NCBI RefSeq assembly: GCF_030272615.1
Contig: NC_081409.1
Span: 874,252,594-874,316,593 of the forward strand
Reading direction: 5' to 3'
DNA: 64,000 nucleotides
Origin: Cryptomeria japonica
Lineage: Eukaryota > Streptophyta > Pinopsida > Cupressales > Cupressaceae
Below the pieces are notes generated by a model. That model saw only the letters and a program-made list of their open reading frames with translations, was not told the origin of the DNA and did not search any database. Shown here one piece after another: positions 34,327-46,743 of this stretch (the stretch's first letter is position 1; every line of letters starts with the position of its first letter). The position numbers were made by a program, and so were the translations under genes.

Positions 34327-36234
34327 TGTCATGGAAATAGGGACAAGGAAAAATAAAGTTCAATGTTAATAAGTTAGCTTCAACGATAAAACCAAAAAAA
34401 AAAACTAAAAACCATTCCAAACATATCAAAAGAGATTTCAAAAAGCATGAAATAAGTTTAACAAAATAAAAGAAAGGAGAAGAGACTCCCTAAGATTATT
34501 CTTTGATGCCTTTTGATGCTTCTCCCTTGTTTCTCCCTTCTCCAAGTCCCAAATGAGTGTAGCTCTCAGTTTTTAGCACTAGCCATGGATGCCATATGGA
34601 GATTCAAGATGGTTGGATGTGATAAAAAAATGCTATGCAAGTATAGATAGTGATTCTATGAAAAAGCTCTATGCTAATACCAGTATAGCAATAGTAATCT
34701 AATGCTTCCTTCTTTGCTTGAGGAGAAGGGTTCTATTTATAGAAGAAATGGGGAAATAAAGGGTTAAGATTGAGCAATCTTAACAAGGGTTAGGATTGAA
34801 AGATATTCAATCCATGTGAGATTTTCAACCCAATCCCATGTTGACAAGTGTCACCATGAGGAGGCTTGAGAGGAGAGATAAGAAGCATTAAATGCTTGAG
34901 GGGACATGATGATTACCCTAGGGGTTGGGTTAGGGTTAGGTTAATGGATATTCCTTTTATCCAAGGGATAAATGAATGTGGAAGGGTTAAATGGTTACCT
35001 TAGTCAAAGAAATAAATGCTTTGAAGAGACCCATGAGTCAAAAGGATGGTTAAGTTAGAGGAAAGTCTCTAACCGAAGGTAAAATGTGAGTTAACCATAA
35101 ATGGTTATGTAAGAGCCTTTAATGGTTTGGAAGACTTTAGAGGTTAACCATTTGAAGACATAAAGCCTTTAATGGTTATTGAAGACTTTGGAGGTTTTTG
35201 CAAAGTGACTTCCTTTTATTTAAGAATGTGACAATGATTAGGATAGGATTAGGCTAATTAGAAGGAGTTAGAAGAATCTAGAAGGGGTTTAGGCATGCAA
35301 GTGGATTTTGTAGGAGAATGCAAGTGGGAGGAATTTTGGGATTTTCAATTAAAATAAAATCATTTATTTCAATTAAATGGTGTAATTTGCATTTGGATAG
35401 ACATTTAAATAAATATTAATTTATTTAAATGTGAATATTAAATCTTAATTTATTTACATGAGAAAAATGAATATAAAGCATTAAATACGTGAAGACTTTG
35501 AGGGAAACCGTTAAAGACTTAAGAAGACTCTAGAAAGAATCCATTAAGATTGAAGACTTTAAGGGAAACCATTAAGTTTGAAGACTCTAGAAAGATAAAG
35601 CATTTAAATGCTTGAAGACTTTGAGGGAAACCATTAAAGGCTTAAGAAGACTCTAGAAAGAAGCCATTAAGTTTGAAGACAAGGGAAACCATTAAAGTCT
35701 TAAGAAGACTTTAAGGGAAGCCATTAAGTTTGAAGACTTTAAGGGAAACCATTAAAGGCTTGAGAAGACTCTAGAAGGAAGCCATTAAGTTTGAAGACTT
35801 TAAGGGAAACCATTAAAGGTTTCAAGTGGGTGAGGATAAATAGGATTTTAAATAAATTATTTATTTATTTAAAATAGTTGTGCAACTTGCATTTGTAGGA
35901 AAATGCAAGTGGGTGGAGGATAAAGGTGATTTAAATAAATGTTAATTTATTTAAATGTGAGAGATGAGATTTTGGGAGATTTAAATATATATTAATTTAT
36001 TTAAATGTGAGAGAAGATTAAATTAAACAAATATGATTTATTTATTTAATTAATGGTGTGAATTTGGTTAAGTGAATTAAATCAAATAAATTGAATAATT
36101 TATTTAATTAGTAGGAGAAGAGGGTTAAGATGAATTAATTAAATATTAATTTAATTAATTATTGATTGATGGTTAAATAATCAAATAAATACTAAATGTT
36201 CATTTAATTAAGTGGATAGATTTATGTGACTACA
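34327..36234 (-). repeat. E 3' LTR
   Basis: The LTR is 1908 bp, runs TGTCATGG...GACTACA on the plus strand, and pairs with 46744-48712. It carries a tandem array at about 35490-35820 built on AAGACTTTAAGGGAAACCAT and AAGACTCTAGAAGGAAGCCA words, and later runs of ATTTAAATAAAT. Confidence 0.93.
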
Positions 36235-36248
36235 TTTGCCCCTCTTTC
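36235..36248 (-). promoter_or_regulatory. E polypurine tract
   Basis: On the element strand it reads GAAAGAGGGGCAAA, immediately before the 3' LTR. It is the expected primer for plus-strand synthesis. Confidence 0.8.
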
Positions 36249-38433
36249 AGACGGTGCAGTTTTATTGCGTCATTTCAAAGAAAGAAAAATAGGTGTGAAG
36301 AAATATGCCCTAGAAATGTTAATTTAGTGGGTGGTATGCTCCCTCGAGAGATGGGACGAAAAATTTCAAAAAATCGGGCAATCTCTCGAAAAAGAACGAG
36401 AAGTGGAGGGGAGGTAGAGTAGAAGAAATTAGCAATAACAGTGAAAGATAGGAAGAAAACAGAGTGAATACGGAGAAATGGCAAGCCAGTGAGTACCCAT
36501 AGGTTATGCAAGAGATACGATGCAAATGTGGTGTTGTGCTTTTGATTGATACTATACAATTGATCAAAATTGGTTGGACAATCTAGTGCAATTGGTTTAA
36601 TTGCCCCAGTCGAGTCAAAGCATGACAGTTGATGTCAGTTGTTCGCTTGGACAGGATAAAGTCTGAGTAAGTGAATCAAAGTGACCTAATGGTGACTAAG
36701 ACAATTGATGTAATTGCTCGGTGAAGTCAAGGTATTCAAAGAAAAATACTCGTTGAGACTTAGAAAATTGATGTAATTGTCTATTATGATTGTGTTTGAT
36801 TGGTTGATCAATTGCTAGTGTGTGTGTGTGATGGATGGTTGTGGGGAATCATGGCAGCCCCATTGAGACTAGGTCATTATGATAAATGCTTGTTGTAGTC
36901 TAGGTTTGCATGATCGATTACCTGTTGAGACCCGAAGATACTTGATCAAAGTATCTATTGATAATCTAGGTGTGTGGGAGTCGATGTGCCTATGCAGATA
37001 GAGTAACTGGCTTGATTGTGTGGATGACTGAGGATGGGAAGCACAACCCCTCCTATTAGAGATGGATGGTGATGAATGTAGCTTGATTGAGTTGATGGGA
37101 AACAATGAAGGGATTATGATGATGTTGATGATCGAGATAGGGAGGGTAAGGGGGTGGATTCAATGTTAGATAGAAGATATGGAGGACCTATTCCTATTGA
37201 AGAAGAGTGAAATAGAGTATGCACCCATTGTCATTACTATGTATGAATGAAATGAAGATATTTATGAATGTATGAATGGATGGAATGCAACGGAATGCAA
37301 TATATACAGATGAGATGGAATGATGATCCATAGTACTTTATTTTTCATCATTGAGCATGGTAGTATCAATCTTGGATGAGGCAGTAGGAACCAAGGATGG
37401 AGCATTGTACCTACAAACAAACAACATAAATAAAGAATAAAGAATATGGACCCTCCATAATGGTTCATGCTCATATGGTTGAGGTATATGATGTAGTCAG
37501 CAAGCCATAGTGATCCATGACTGTATTGTGCATATGATCACATACCTTATTGAACTTCGAATGTAGACACCATTAGTACATGCCCCAGAACTTCATTCGA
37601 ACAAATCGTAGAAGATACACAAACAAAAATGATACTTAGGAACCATCTCGACTACTCTAATCACTTATGGATATCCCGAAGTAGCATAGGAACTTGATAT
37701 AAATGAATAAATAACCTACAAACCAACCAAGTACTTGATAGCTTAAATAGAATTTTCTTGTCAAAGAAAGAAAAAAATGTCATCTTGTCTTTGTTTTGGT
37801 AAGGAAGGATGCATCCTTGTTAAGACAGTTTGTGTGTGGATGTTAATTGTTTGGTTGATGTGATAAGTGGTCATCGTTTGAGTATTTCATAATCGTTGTT
37901 TGGTATCTACTTAGATGCATATGTACAAAGGTGGTTCCATGTTTTTGTTTGATTTTTTTTATGTTTTATGATATTTTTGGATTTTGTGAATGTTTTTTAA
38001 TGTTTTTGGTATTTTGTGAGACAATTTTCTAAATGAATATCCCAATGAATCACAAGTAATGCAAAATCCACTTCCATCAATAGGTTAAGGGCATTGCCCC
38101 CAATTTAGACATGACTATGAAGAAGCGAGATGCAAGACACATGAAGTACTATCCTTGATTTTAGATTAATAACAAGCCATGGTTTTGACTAATGGATGTG
38201 TGGATGCAATGAATGTGATCACAACAAGTCTGAAAGACAATGGAGCCATACCCTTTATGAGTGGCACCTATTTACCAGGTTTTCACCATCGCACTTACCC
38301 AAGGTGCCACTGGAGTGGTTGTTCACCGTTTGGATGTATGATTTTTCTTTACTATTTTGATTTCTTTTGTATTTTCTTCAAGAAATTTATCTGAATGTGT
38401 TTTGTGTTTTTTTGATATGTACAGGACCCTGAT
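36249..38433 (-). other. E 3' noncoding region, about 2.2 kb
   Basis: This stretch lies between the integrase stop and the PPT. The open frames in it are short and resemble nothing. Sequence words such as TTGATGTAATTG recur around 36590-36780. Long 3' noncoding regions are usual in Tat elements. Confidence 0.6.
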
Positions 38434-41316
38434 TTATGTATGAAACCTTTTGAGGTGCATGTTGTTGATTGGATCTGCTAGCAGTTCCCCTTCTGAAGTA
38501 GCCAACTGATATGGCCCAGACCCAAATACAATAGTGATAACATATGGACCCAGCCAGTTTGATTCAAACTTTCCCTGATGTTCTCTGTTTGGTTGGTTAC
38601 AAGGATTCTCTCTGAGAACAAGATCACCTACCTCAAATGTATGAGGTCTAACTCAATGATTATAGCTTCTTCTAATGTGCTACTGATATGCCTTGAGGTG
38701 GTTGTATGTAGCTTGTCATTTCTCATCAAGTAGCACTAAGTATTGAAGACGTGATACTCTGTATACTTCATCATCTATTAGATTATGAAAGGAAACCCAT
38801 ACAGATGTTATCTCAACATCAATAGGAAGGATGGCTTCTGTACCATAAAACAATGAGTAGGGAGTTTCGCCTGTAGGGGTTCAAATTCTAGTTCGATACA
38901 CCCATAGTGCTAGATTTAATTGAACATGCCAATCACGACTAGCATCATTGACTATATTCTTGAGGATTCTCAATATGTTTTTATTTGATGCCTTAGCCTA
39001 ACCATTTCCTTGTGGGTAATAGGGAGTGGAAAAGTGGTGTTGGATGTGAAACTTCTCACAGAGCTCACAGATGTTCTGATTTTTTAAAGGGAGTGCATTA
39101 TCTGTGATGATGGACATGGGTACACCATACCATCAGATGATGTAATTAAGGATGAATGAGGCAATGTGCTTGGCAGTGACTTGGGTAAGTGGAACAACTT
39201 TGATTCACATTGTAAAGTATTCAGTGGCTGTAATAATGAATTTGTGGTCGTTGGATGAAGATGGATGGATTTTACCCATAAGGTCAAGGCCCCATTGACA
39301 AAAAGGCCATGGTGTTGTGATTGGTTGCAATTCCTGTGCTGGTGCATGTATCAGGTCTCCATGAACTTGGCATTTCTTGCATTTTCTGACAAAATCGTAT
39401 GAGTCTTTTTCCATGGACGACCAATAGTATCCAGCGCGCATGATCTTCTTGGCTAAGGACAGACTGCTTGTGTGAGTCCCACAAATTCATTCATGTACCT
39501 CTTCCAAGGCCTTTGTTATCTCATCTTGTTCCAAACATCAAAGGAGAGTACCATCAAGACTGCGTCAGTATAGGGTTTCAGCAATAATGGTATATTGAGT
39601 GGTTTGGCGAATGAAGGTTTTGTATTGGTTATTTGATTGGTTAGGAGGAAGTGTGTGATCGCGTAGATATGTGTAGAACTCACCGTACCATGGGGATTAT
39701 AAAATAACAAGGTGACATATCATCTTAGATTCAGGATATCATAAGCAGGAATCCAAAGATGTTCTACCAAGAACTTGTAGCATGTTGAATTCTGTGGAAG
39801 ATCTAGGAGAGAGGCAATGGTAGCCATAGCGTTAGCAACTCGATTCTGATCTCTAGGTATCTGCTCAAAAGTGATAGTAGTAAATGATGCCTTTAAACTA
39901 TCCACCATTGTCTTGTACGACATGAGTTTGTCATCCTTGGTCTGATATTCATTGGTTACTTGTTAGATGACCAGTTGGGAGTCGTCATATTTCTATAGCT
40001 CTTTCAATTTCCATTGTATGGCTAGTCTGAGTCCTATAATCAAGGCTTCATATTCTGCTATGTTGTTCATGCATGGAAATGTGAGCCTGTAAGACTTTGG
40101 GATGCTATCACCTTGAGGTGTGATAAACAAAATGCCTATCCCCAAGCCATGCCTAGTGTATGAACCATCAAAGTATAGTTTCCATGGTTGTGCTGCTATG
40201 ATCATGAATATCTCTTCATCTAGAAAATTGGAAATGAGAGGATGATCGCTTATGAGGGGTGCATCAGAAAACTGATCTGCAATAACTTGACCTTTGATAG
40301 CCTTACAATCCACATACTCGATGCCAAATTCATTGATAATCATCACCCATTTGGCCAAGCGGCCAGTCAATGCTACTTTGCTGAGTAAGTATTTTAGTGG
40401 ATCAATCTTCACAATGAGTTGTACTTTATGTGTCAAAAGGTAGTGCCTCATTTTAGTGGCTACCAAGATTACTGCTAGGCAAGCTCACTCAATAGGTGTG
40501 TAATTGACTTCATAGCCGACTAGTGTGCGAGAGTTGTAGTAAACAACACACTCTTTCCCTTCTACATTATGTTGAGCTAGTAGCACTCCCAATGCTATAT
40601 TAGTTGTTGAATTATAGAGTAGTAGAGGTCTACTTGGATCTGGTGGGATCAACAATGGTGTATTCATGAGATAGTATTTAAGCATCTGGGATGCTTGCTG
40701 GCATCTGGTATCCCATTGAAAGTGGATGTTTTTGTGTAACAGGTGTGTAAAGGGGTGACATTTATCTGCCAGTTGTGCAATGAATCTTTAGATGGATTGT
40801 AGCCGCCCTTGTAATGTCCTTAGCTGATTGATATTCTTTGGAGGTGGCATGTCCATGATTGCTTTGACCTTTGTTGGGTCAACCTCAATACCTTTGCTTG
40901 AGACAATGTATCCTAGAAGCTTCTAAGAGGTTACTCCAAAGACACATTTCTTTGGGTTGAGTTGAACATGATATTGTTCCAGTTTGTCAAAGATTTTCTC
41001 TAGTATTTCTAGATGACCCTCTCTTGTTAATGATATTTCTAGTAAGTCATCAACACAATCCTTAGACCAAAAGGCATTACATTCCAATAGTATGTTCCAC
41101 ATGGACATGTGAAGGCCATCTTATGTTGATCCTCTGGTGTGATCTTTATCTAGTTGTATCCGGAAAAGCCATCCATGAGAGAGAGCATGGCATGTCCTAC
41201 AGTTAGGTCCACTATTATGTCAACGTTTGGTAGGAGAAGTCATCTTTAGCACATGCCTTGTTTAGGTCTCTGAAGTTCGTACAGATACGGATGCCCCCAT
41301 TTGGTTTGCCGATAGG
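38434..41316 (-). pseudogene. E pol, distal part: RT, two RNase H domains, integrase
   Basis: RT follows a 19-bp tandem duplication (41317-41354) that shifts the frame. Words include IPIGKPNGGIRIC and the catalytic CVDDLLEISLTREGHLEIL (about 41010-41060). The first RNase H has TNIALGVLLAQHN (about 40560-40610). The second, archaeal-type RNase H has LYFDGSYTRHGLGIGILF and NNIAEYEALIIGLRLAI (40010-40185). Integrase has a zinc finger with KCKKCQVHGDL (about 39370) and a core with WGLDLMGKI and PYYPQGNG. The C-terminal part has LGPYVITIVFG and ends MHLKRFHT at the stop at 38434. The frame shifts again near 39490. In-frame stops are scattered. The product would be the replication and integration enzymes, but this copy is inactive. 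Confidence 0.9.
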
Positions 41317-44233
41317 TATGATGTTGGATATCCAATATGATGTTGGATATCCAATCTGCATAATCAATTGGTCTAATAAAACCAACATCCAGGAGTTTCT
41401 TAAGTTCTCCTTTGACTAGTACTATAATCTAGGGATGCATCTTGCAAAGTTTCTTCTTGATAGGCTTGGCTCCTTCTGCTATGGTGAGATGATGCATGAC
41501 TAAATCATGATCCAGACCAGGCATGTCTGCATATGACCATGCAAAGTTGATCTGGAATTTTTTGAAGAATTCGACAAACTTAGGTTGTTCCTCTGGAGTT
41601 AAAAGAGATGCCAGGTGTATGTGGTGAGGAGTTTCAGGAGTCCCCACGTTGTATTCTTTTGTCTCCTCGATGAGAATCATTGATCATTCCTCCGATGTAC
41701 TAGAGGGGAGAATGTCAAACCTTTCATCCTCGAGTGCCTCAGAGGGGTTTTCACCATTGGATACGCTCTTTCTTTTTACTTTTGTGAGATCAAACAGTGC
41801 CATAGTGTGGTTTTCACTAGAAGATCCAAGTTCTATTGTTATATTTTTGCAGCTAAAAGGTTTGGCATCCACCCCAAAGTATACTTCACTATTAAGTTCA
41901 ATGGTGAATCCAACTTTGTGATCCTCCCTTGGTATGTTATCCCGTAGTTCCAAAAAGTCAATGATCGCCTCATCATTTTGGAAATGGTCAAGACATGGGG
42001 GATTAGGTTGGTTCCATTCGATGAGTTCAGGATGGATAATGGGCATTACCTCATCGATCAGGTTAAGTTCATAGATGTGTTAGTGAGGGTCAAGGTGTTG
42101 TGGTGAAGGTCATTGATGGTACTCTTCCTATCAAAATTAGGCATAGGGTGTGCATAGGGTCTGTGGAAGGTGTGTCCAATTTAGGAACCCAAGAGGTTTT
42201 AATCTACACTTCTCCATAAACATGGATTTCTTTGTGAGGTGGAGGGGGTGATGTGTCTTCCTCATCTGAAGTATTGAGATGTACTGAATCAAATTCCCAC
42301 TCATGTGAGTCAGTCTCTAAGTTATTTTCCAGTATCTGGTTACTGTACCATACCGGGATATCCTTTCAGTTAAACATTGCAGGTGTGATCGGTTGATGTA
42401 CCCTTGTAGATGAAATAATTGGTGCTACAGGAAGGATTATGGGGATTAGTGAATCTGATACTAGGAGCATGATGTTGTTGAATCTACTGCTTCTACTAGA
42501 ATTGTCGGTGTTGTTAATACTGCTGGGGGTTCTAATACTGCTAATGGTGTTGTTGATGCGGTCATTGTTGTTGATGAATTTGTTGGTTTGATTGGTGGGA
42601 TGATTGGTGATGTGGATGTTATTGCTGGGATGTTCAACCATATTGGAGTAATTGGTGTGGTTCTGGGTGCTATTGATATTATCAAAGGTGACCTCTGTAT
42701 GTTTGTAGTCGGCTGATATAGAGGTTTGCTAGGTTTACCTTTGAATATGAGTTTAGGAAGAATCTCCTTTTGAAAGCCTAATCCAATGTTATCTTTAGGC
42801 TTTAATTCTATCTGCAACAGCTCATGTCATCCTTGCTTGCAAGGTCCCAAGGCACTCTGACCATCATAACCCATTCTTTGCATAATGAGAAGGCCTTTTC
42901 CATATTGATCTTTGGGAAGCTTAGCTTGTGGGATGTTCATGGTGATAGGGTCTTTATAGATCCATTATGTTAAGTCTTCATCTCTGGTCTCTTCTTCTTG
43001 ACTCTTTCCAAGGATGAAAGGAATCAAAGTGCATGCTGGCTTGACCAGTGGCATTTGACATAACCTTTGAGGTTTACCATGAGTTCTAGGAGAAGTGGGT
43101 AGTTGCCCAACACAAAAGAGTTGGCTGAGATTGTACTCCCCAGGACCTTCCTCTATCATTTTCATCTTTATCTTCTCTTTCTTGGGTATAGTGGTGTTTG
43201 AATTGGAAAGAGAGGCTGGACTAATGTATGAGGTGGATGAGGTGGCTTCTCTGTTGTTAGGAACAGTAATCTTTGGTTGATGGTTGATATTGTTACAATA
43301 TGCAAATGGATTTGCATCACCCAAGATTGTAATTTCTACACCATTATGAGGAAACTTGATACACTGGTGGTAGGTGGATGGAACAACTTGCATGTTGTGT
43401 ATCCAAGGTATTCCTAACAATAAATTATATGGTAGAGGAAGGTCCAAAACTTGACATATGATGTGCTTCACCATTGGGCCCACTCAGATTGGTAACACAA
43501 CTGCTCCTTTGGATGAATGCTCTACATCATCATAAGCTTTTATGGTTATCTTTTTGCGGGGATCCACTAATTCAACTGCATACCCCAATGTTGTGACTAA
43601 TTATAGTGTATAGATATTTAAGCCTGCTCCATTATCGATCAAGACTCACTTGACCGTATGTTGGTTGATAAATCCTTCAATATGGAGTGAGGCATTATGA
43701 GGTTGCTGGAAGGATATATTGTCACTTTCCAAGAAAGTGAGACATGGTGATGACTTTAGATTTCCAACCATAGCTTGGAATTGATCTGTATTTAGATTTG
43801 CAGGGACTGATGCCTCTTGGAGAGCTTGATCCAAGATTGTTTTATGAGATGGAGATAGGCACAAAATCTCTAAGATGGAGATAAGTGCAGGTGTCTTATC
43901 TAACTGTTCCACAAGGTTATACTGCTTTGGGATGGAGGGGGTGCCTTGTGGAGCTTCTTTAATGGTGATCTTACTGCAACACATAATAACATTACAGGTA
44001 GAGTTAGGATTTTTGATGGTAATGGTTGCAATCTATTCATCGGCATCATATAGGTGATTCATAGTGTAATTATAGGTGGCTCGCATATAATCAGTGGTAT
44101 ATGTGTTTCACCTTGAAGTGGAAGGACCCATTTGATCTTGTGATGGAAGTGAATTTTTAAACATAAGATGATCATTGTTTGTGGTTTTTGGGTCATGTCC
44201 TTCGATTTCAATCTCACCTCGATCAATAAGATC
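41317..44233 (-). pseudogene. E protease, G-patch and RT N-terminus
   Basis: This continues the gag frame. The aspartic protease has VLIDNGAGLN (about 43620-43650), with Asn in place of the usual Ser/Thr after the catalytic Asp, and LLLGIPWIHNMQVVPSTYHQ (43375-43435). A G-patch follows (GKGLLIMQRMGYDGQSALG, about 42840-42900, then KPKDNIGLGF), a glycine-rich RNA-binding motif known from plant gypsy elements. A variable Thr/Pro/Ile-rich spacer is at 42461-42780. The RT N-terminus has FAWSYADMPGLDHDLVMHHL (41500-41560). This part stays in a single frame down to the duplication at 41317. Confidence 0.88.
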
Positions 44234-45540
44234 CTAAATAAGATCTTTCAATATGTGACAATTGCTTGTTTTATTCCCTTTCTCTTGATGGAATTCGCAA
44301 TGCTCATTGTCCCTCCACCATGAAGGTTTAACATGAGGTTCATAATTAGATGTCTTTGGTAAAGTCACCAGATTTGAAGAGACCAACTGATGTAACATCG
44401 TTTCAATAGGTTCCCCTAAGGGAGTGTACATTCATTTTTGTTTATAATTTTGCTAGCATTGTCTTGGTTCTTCTTGCGGTACATTGTGTCCTTGATTTGG
44501 TGGGGGAGGAACCATGTTGGTCTTAGGAGGGGGGTTTTGCCCTACAAATCGGACCACAGGTTGTGCACTTTTGATAGTTCTTGCATCTACAACCCCATCA
44601 TTGATGATGTTTTTGTTTTTATTCCAAAAGTTAGGTTTATCACTGTTGAATTGCGGGTGAGGCACATCTTTGGGTTCATTGTATATTTTGATAAGTCCTT
44701 TTTTGATGAGGGCCCGTTCACATTTTAAACCCTGGGTGATCATGTCATTAAAGGACTTTGTGCCTTTCATGTCCAAATGAAATTCCATTTCTTCGTTCAA
44801 GTTGGAAATAAATATTTCCACTAGCTCTCTTTTAGGTAGCTGAAGGGAACGTCTACTAGACATTTGTCACCATCATTGTAGGAAAGCTAAAAAATAACTC
44901 CCCTAGTTTTTGCTTGGTGTTACATAGATCAGCCATGGTGATATCGCGTTCAATGTTATGTGAGTAATGTGCAATTAATTTCTGGACCAATTCTTCAAAT
45001 TTCCTAATGCCACCTATTAGTCAAGAAAACCATTGCATGGTTGTCCCTGCCAAAATTTGAGGAAAGAGTCACATTAGCTATGTGTCCTCATATGCCACTT
45101 CTAGGCAAGCTAAATGAAATTCTCTAACATGATCACGAGGGTCTCCTTTTCCTCAATACTTTTCAAGCTTAGGTGTTTCAAACCCTCATGGAAAAGGTGG
45201 CATATGTAGATTCCTATCAAAGGGATAGGGACAAATATCATTAGGTGAAAACTGGTTTGTTTTCACACCACTGTGGAGTTGTTGGGCTAAATTCTTGATT
45301 TATTGCTGCAACATGTCAATGTCATTTGGAGGAGGAGGTGGTGGGGGATTTCCTTGATTAAGGTTGTATCTAACATGATCTTGACCTCTTCCATCCTCAT
45401 TACAAATTTGATGTTCTGATGCTTGTCTTAGTTGCGTAGTATCAAAATCAGAGGATAGTTTGGCTCCCTCTTGAGGATGTGATATACTAAGTCTTGCACG
45501 AGCATAACAAATAGATGATCCCTATGATGGGGGAGTCACC
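44234..45540 (-). pseudogene. E gag
   Basis: This is gypsy gag. It starts near 45540 with a variable N-terminus that includes a proline run (NPPPPPPNDIDML). The gag core has GKGDPRDHVREFHLACLEVA (about 45110-45165), LAGTTMQWFS, FEELVQKLIAHYSHNIERDI (44940-45000) and ELVEIFISNLNEEMEFHLDM. The C-terminal block (44234-44431) has YTPLGEPIETMLHQLV and then CEFHQEKGNKTSNC, a knuckle-like motif with Asn in place of the second His. At least four stops are present. Element F carries a homologue of the C-terminal block. Confidence 0.87.
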
Positions 45541-46248
45541 ACTTTTATCAGGCTACAAGTAACCTTTCAAAAACCTATGTTTCTACTCAAGGAAATATGT
45601 ATGGTGAATATCTTGGGAGAAAAACCATCTATGCTCTTGCACTGAACTTCTCACAAATATCCTCAATCAATAGAACAGGTGAGCTACTACTTAAAGGTGT
45701 TTAGTAATTTTTTATGTCTTTGGACATAAGTTCATTATGCAGTGACTCACTTAAGAGCCTTGTAACTTGTGGTGGGGCCTATTTGTCCTTTTGACAAGTT
45801 ACACTGTAGGAACAAGTATACCCAAGGCTACATCTTTCACTCACACCTGATTTGTATAGTGGCTCGAAGGATTTACTGCGCGAGGTCGTACCCAAGAGTG
45901 ATGTGTCTCTTGACAAGCCTCTCTTAAAAAGATAAAATTTGAGTGTTACTAACACTTTTCTCTTGTACCTAGGACCACGAGAGCCAAGGGAGAGGATAGT
46001 GTGTGTTACAAGTAGGACCACTTGACAAACCATTTTGCACAAGTGTGCCAATCATGAAAGCACTTGTTATTTTTAACTGATTTTCATTGCAATGTGAGCT
46101 AACTATTGGGAGATGTTGCTCCAACAATCATGGTGTTCTTTTTAACTCCAAAGGAAAGATGTTTGACACTTGACAAACTTTTGGAAAGCAAACCTGGTCA
46201 ACAAAAATTAAGTCGTGTAGCCTTTGTAGTAAAAAAGGTAAATGTGAG

Positions 46249-46560
46249 GTTCTTTCTAGGCACCAAATGAAAATTTGAGTTTGTTTTAGTTGCACCAAAT
46301 AGAAAATGTAAAGTTCTTTTTATCCATTTGTGAAAAACAAGAAAGATGGAGTTCTTTTTTTATGCACCAAATGAAAACTTGAGTTTGTTTTAGTTGCACC
46401 AAATAGAAAATGTAAAGTTCTTTTTATCCATTTGTGAAAAACAAGAAAGATGAAGTTCTTTTTTATGCACCAAATGAAAAAGTTGAGTTTGTTTTAGTTG
46501 CACCAAATAGAAAATGTGTAGTTATTTTTATCCCTTTGTGAAAAACAAGAAAGATGAAGT
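46249..46560. repeat. E leader: three tandem copies of a unit of about 103 bp
   Basis: The unit starts GTTCTTT..TGCACCAAATG, passes through GTTTTAGTTGCACCAAATAG and ends with GTGAAAAACAAGAAAGATG. Copies begin near 46249, 46351 and 46455 and are about 90% alike by eye. They lie in the leader between primer region and gag. Confidence 0.85.
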
Positions 46561-46743
46561 TTTAAACCAAAGAAATTAAAATGTTTTAAACTAACTCCTT
46601 CCAAAACCTACACAAAAAAAATATTAGAAAATCTGCAACTAAAACATTCAAAAATAGTTAGTGCACATGGTGGGCTCAGAAGCCTAAAAAAAATATCTTT
46701 GAAGTTGCAAAAGTGTTGGATTCATGTTGGGTTCACTAAATTA

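Noticed and set aside
34915-34945. Telomere-like GGGTTAGGGTTAGG in the E LTRs (also near 47340)
   Set aside because: There are only two or three units, they are not the usual plant TTTAGGG array, and they are present in both LTRs as part of the LTR sequence.
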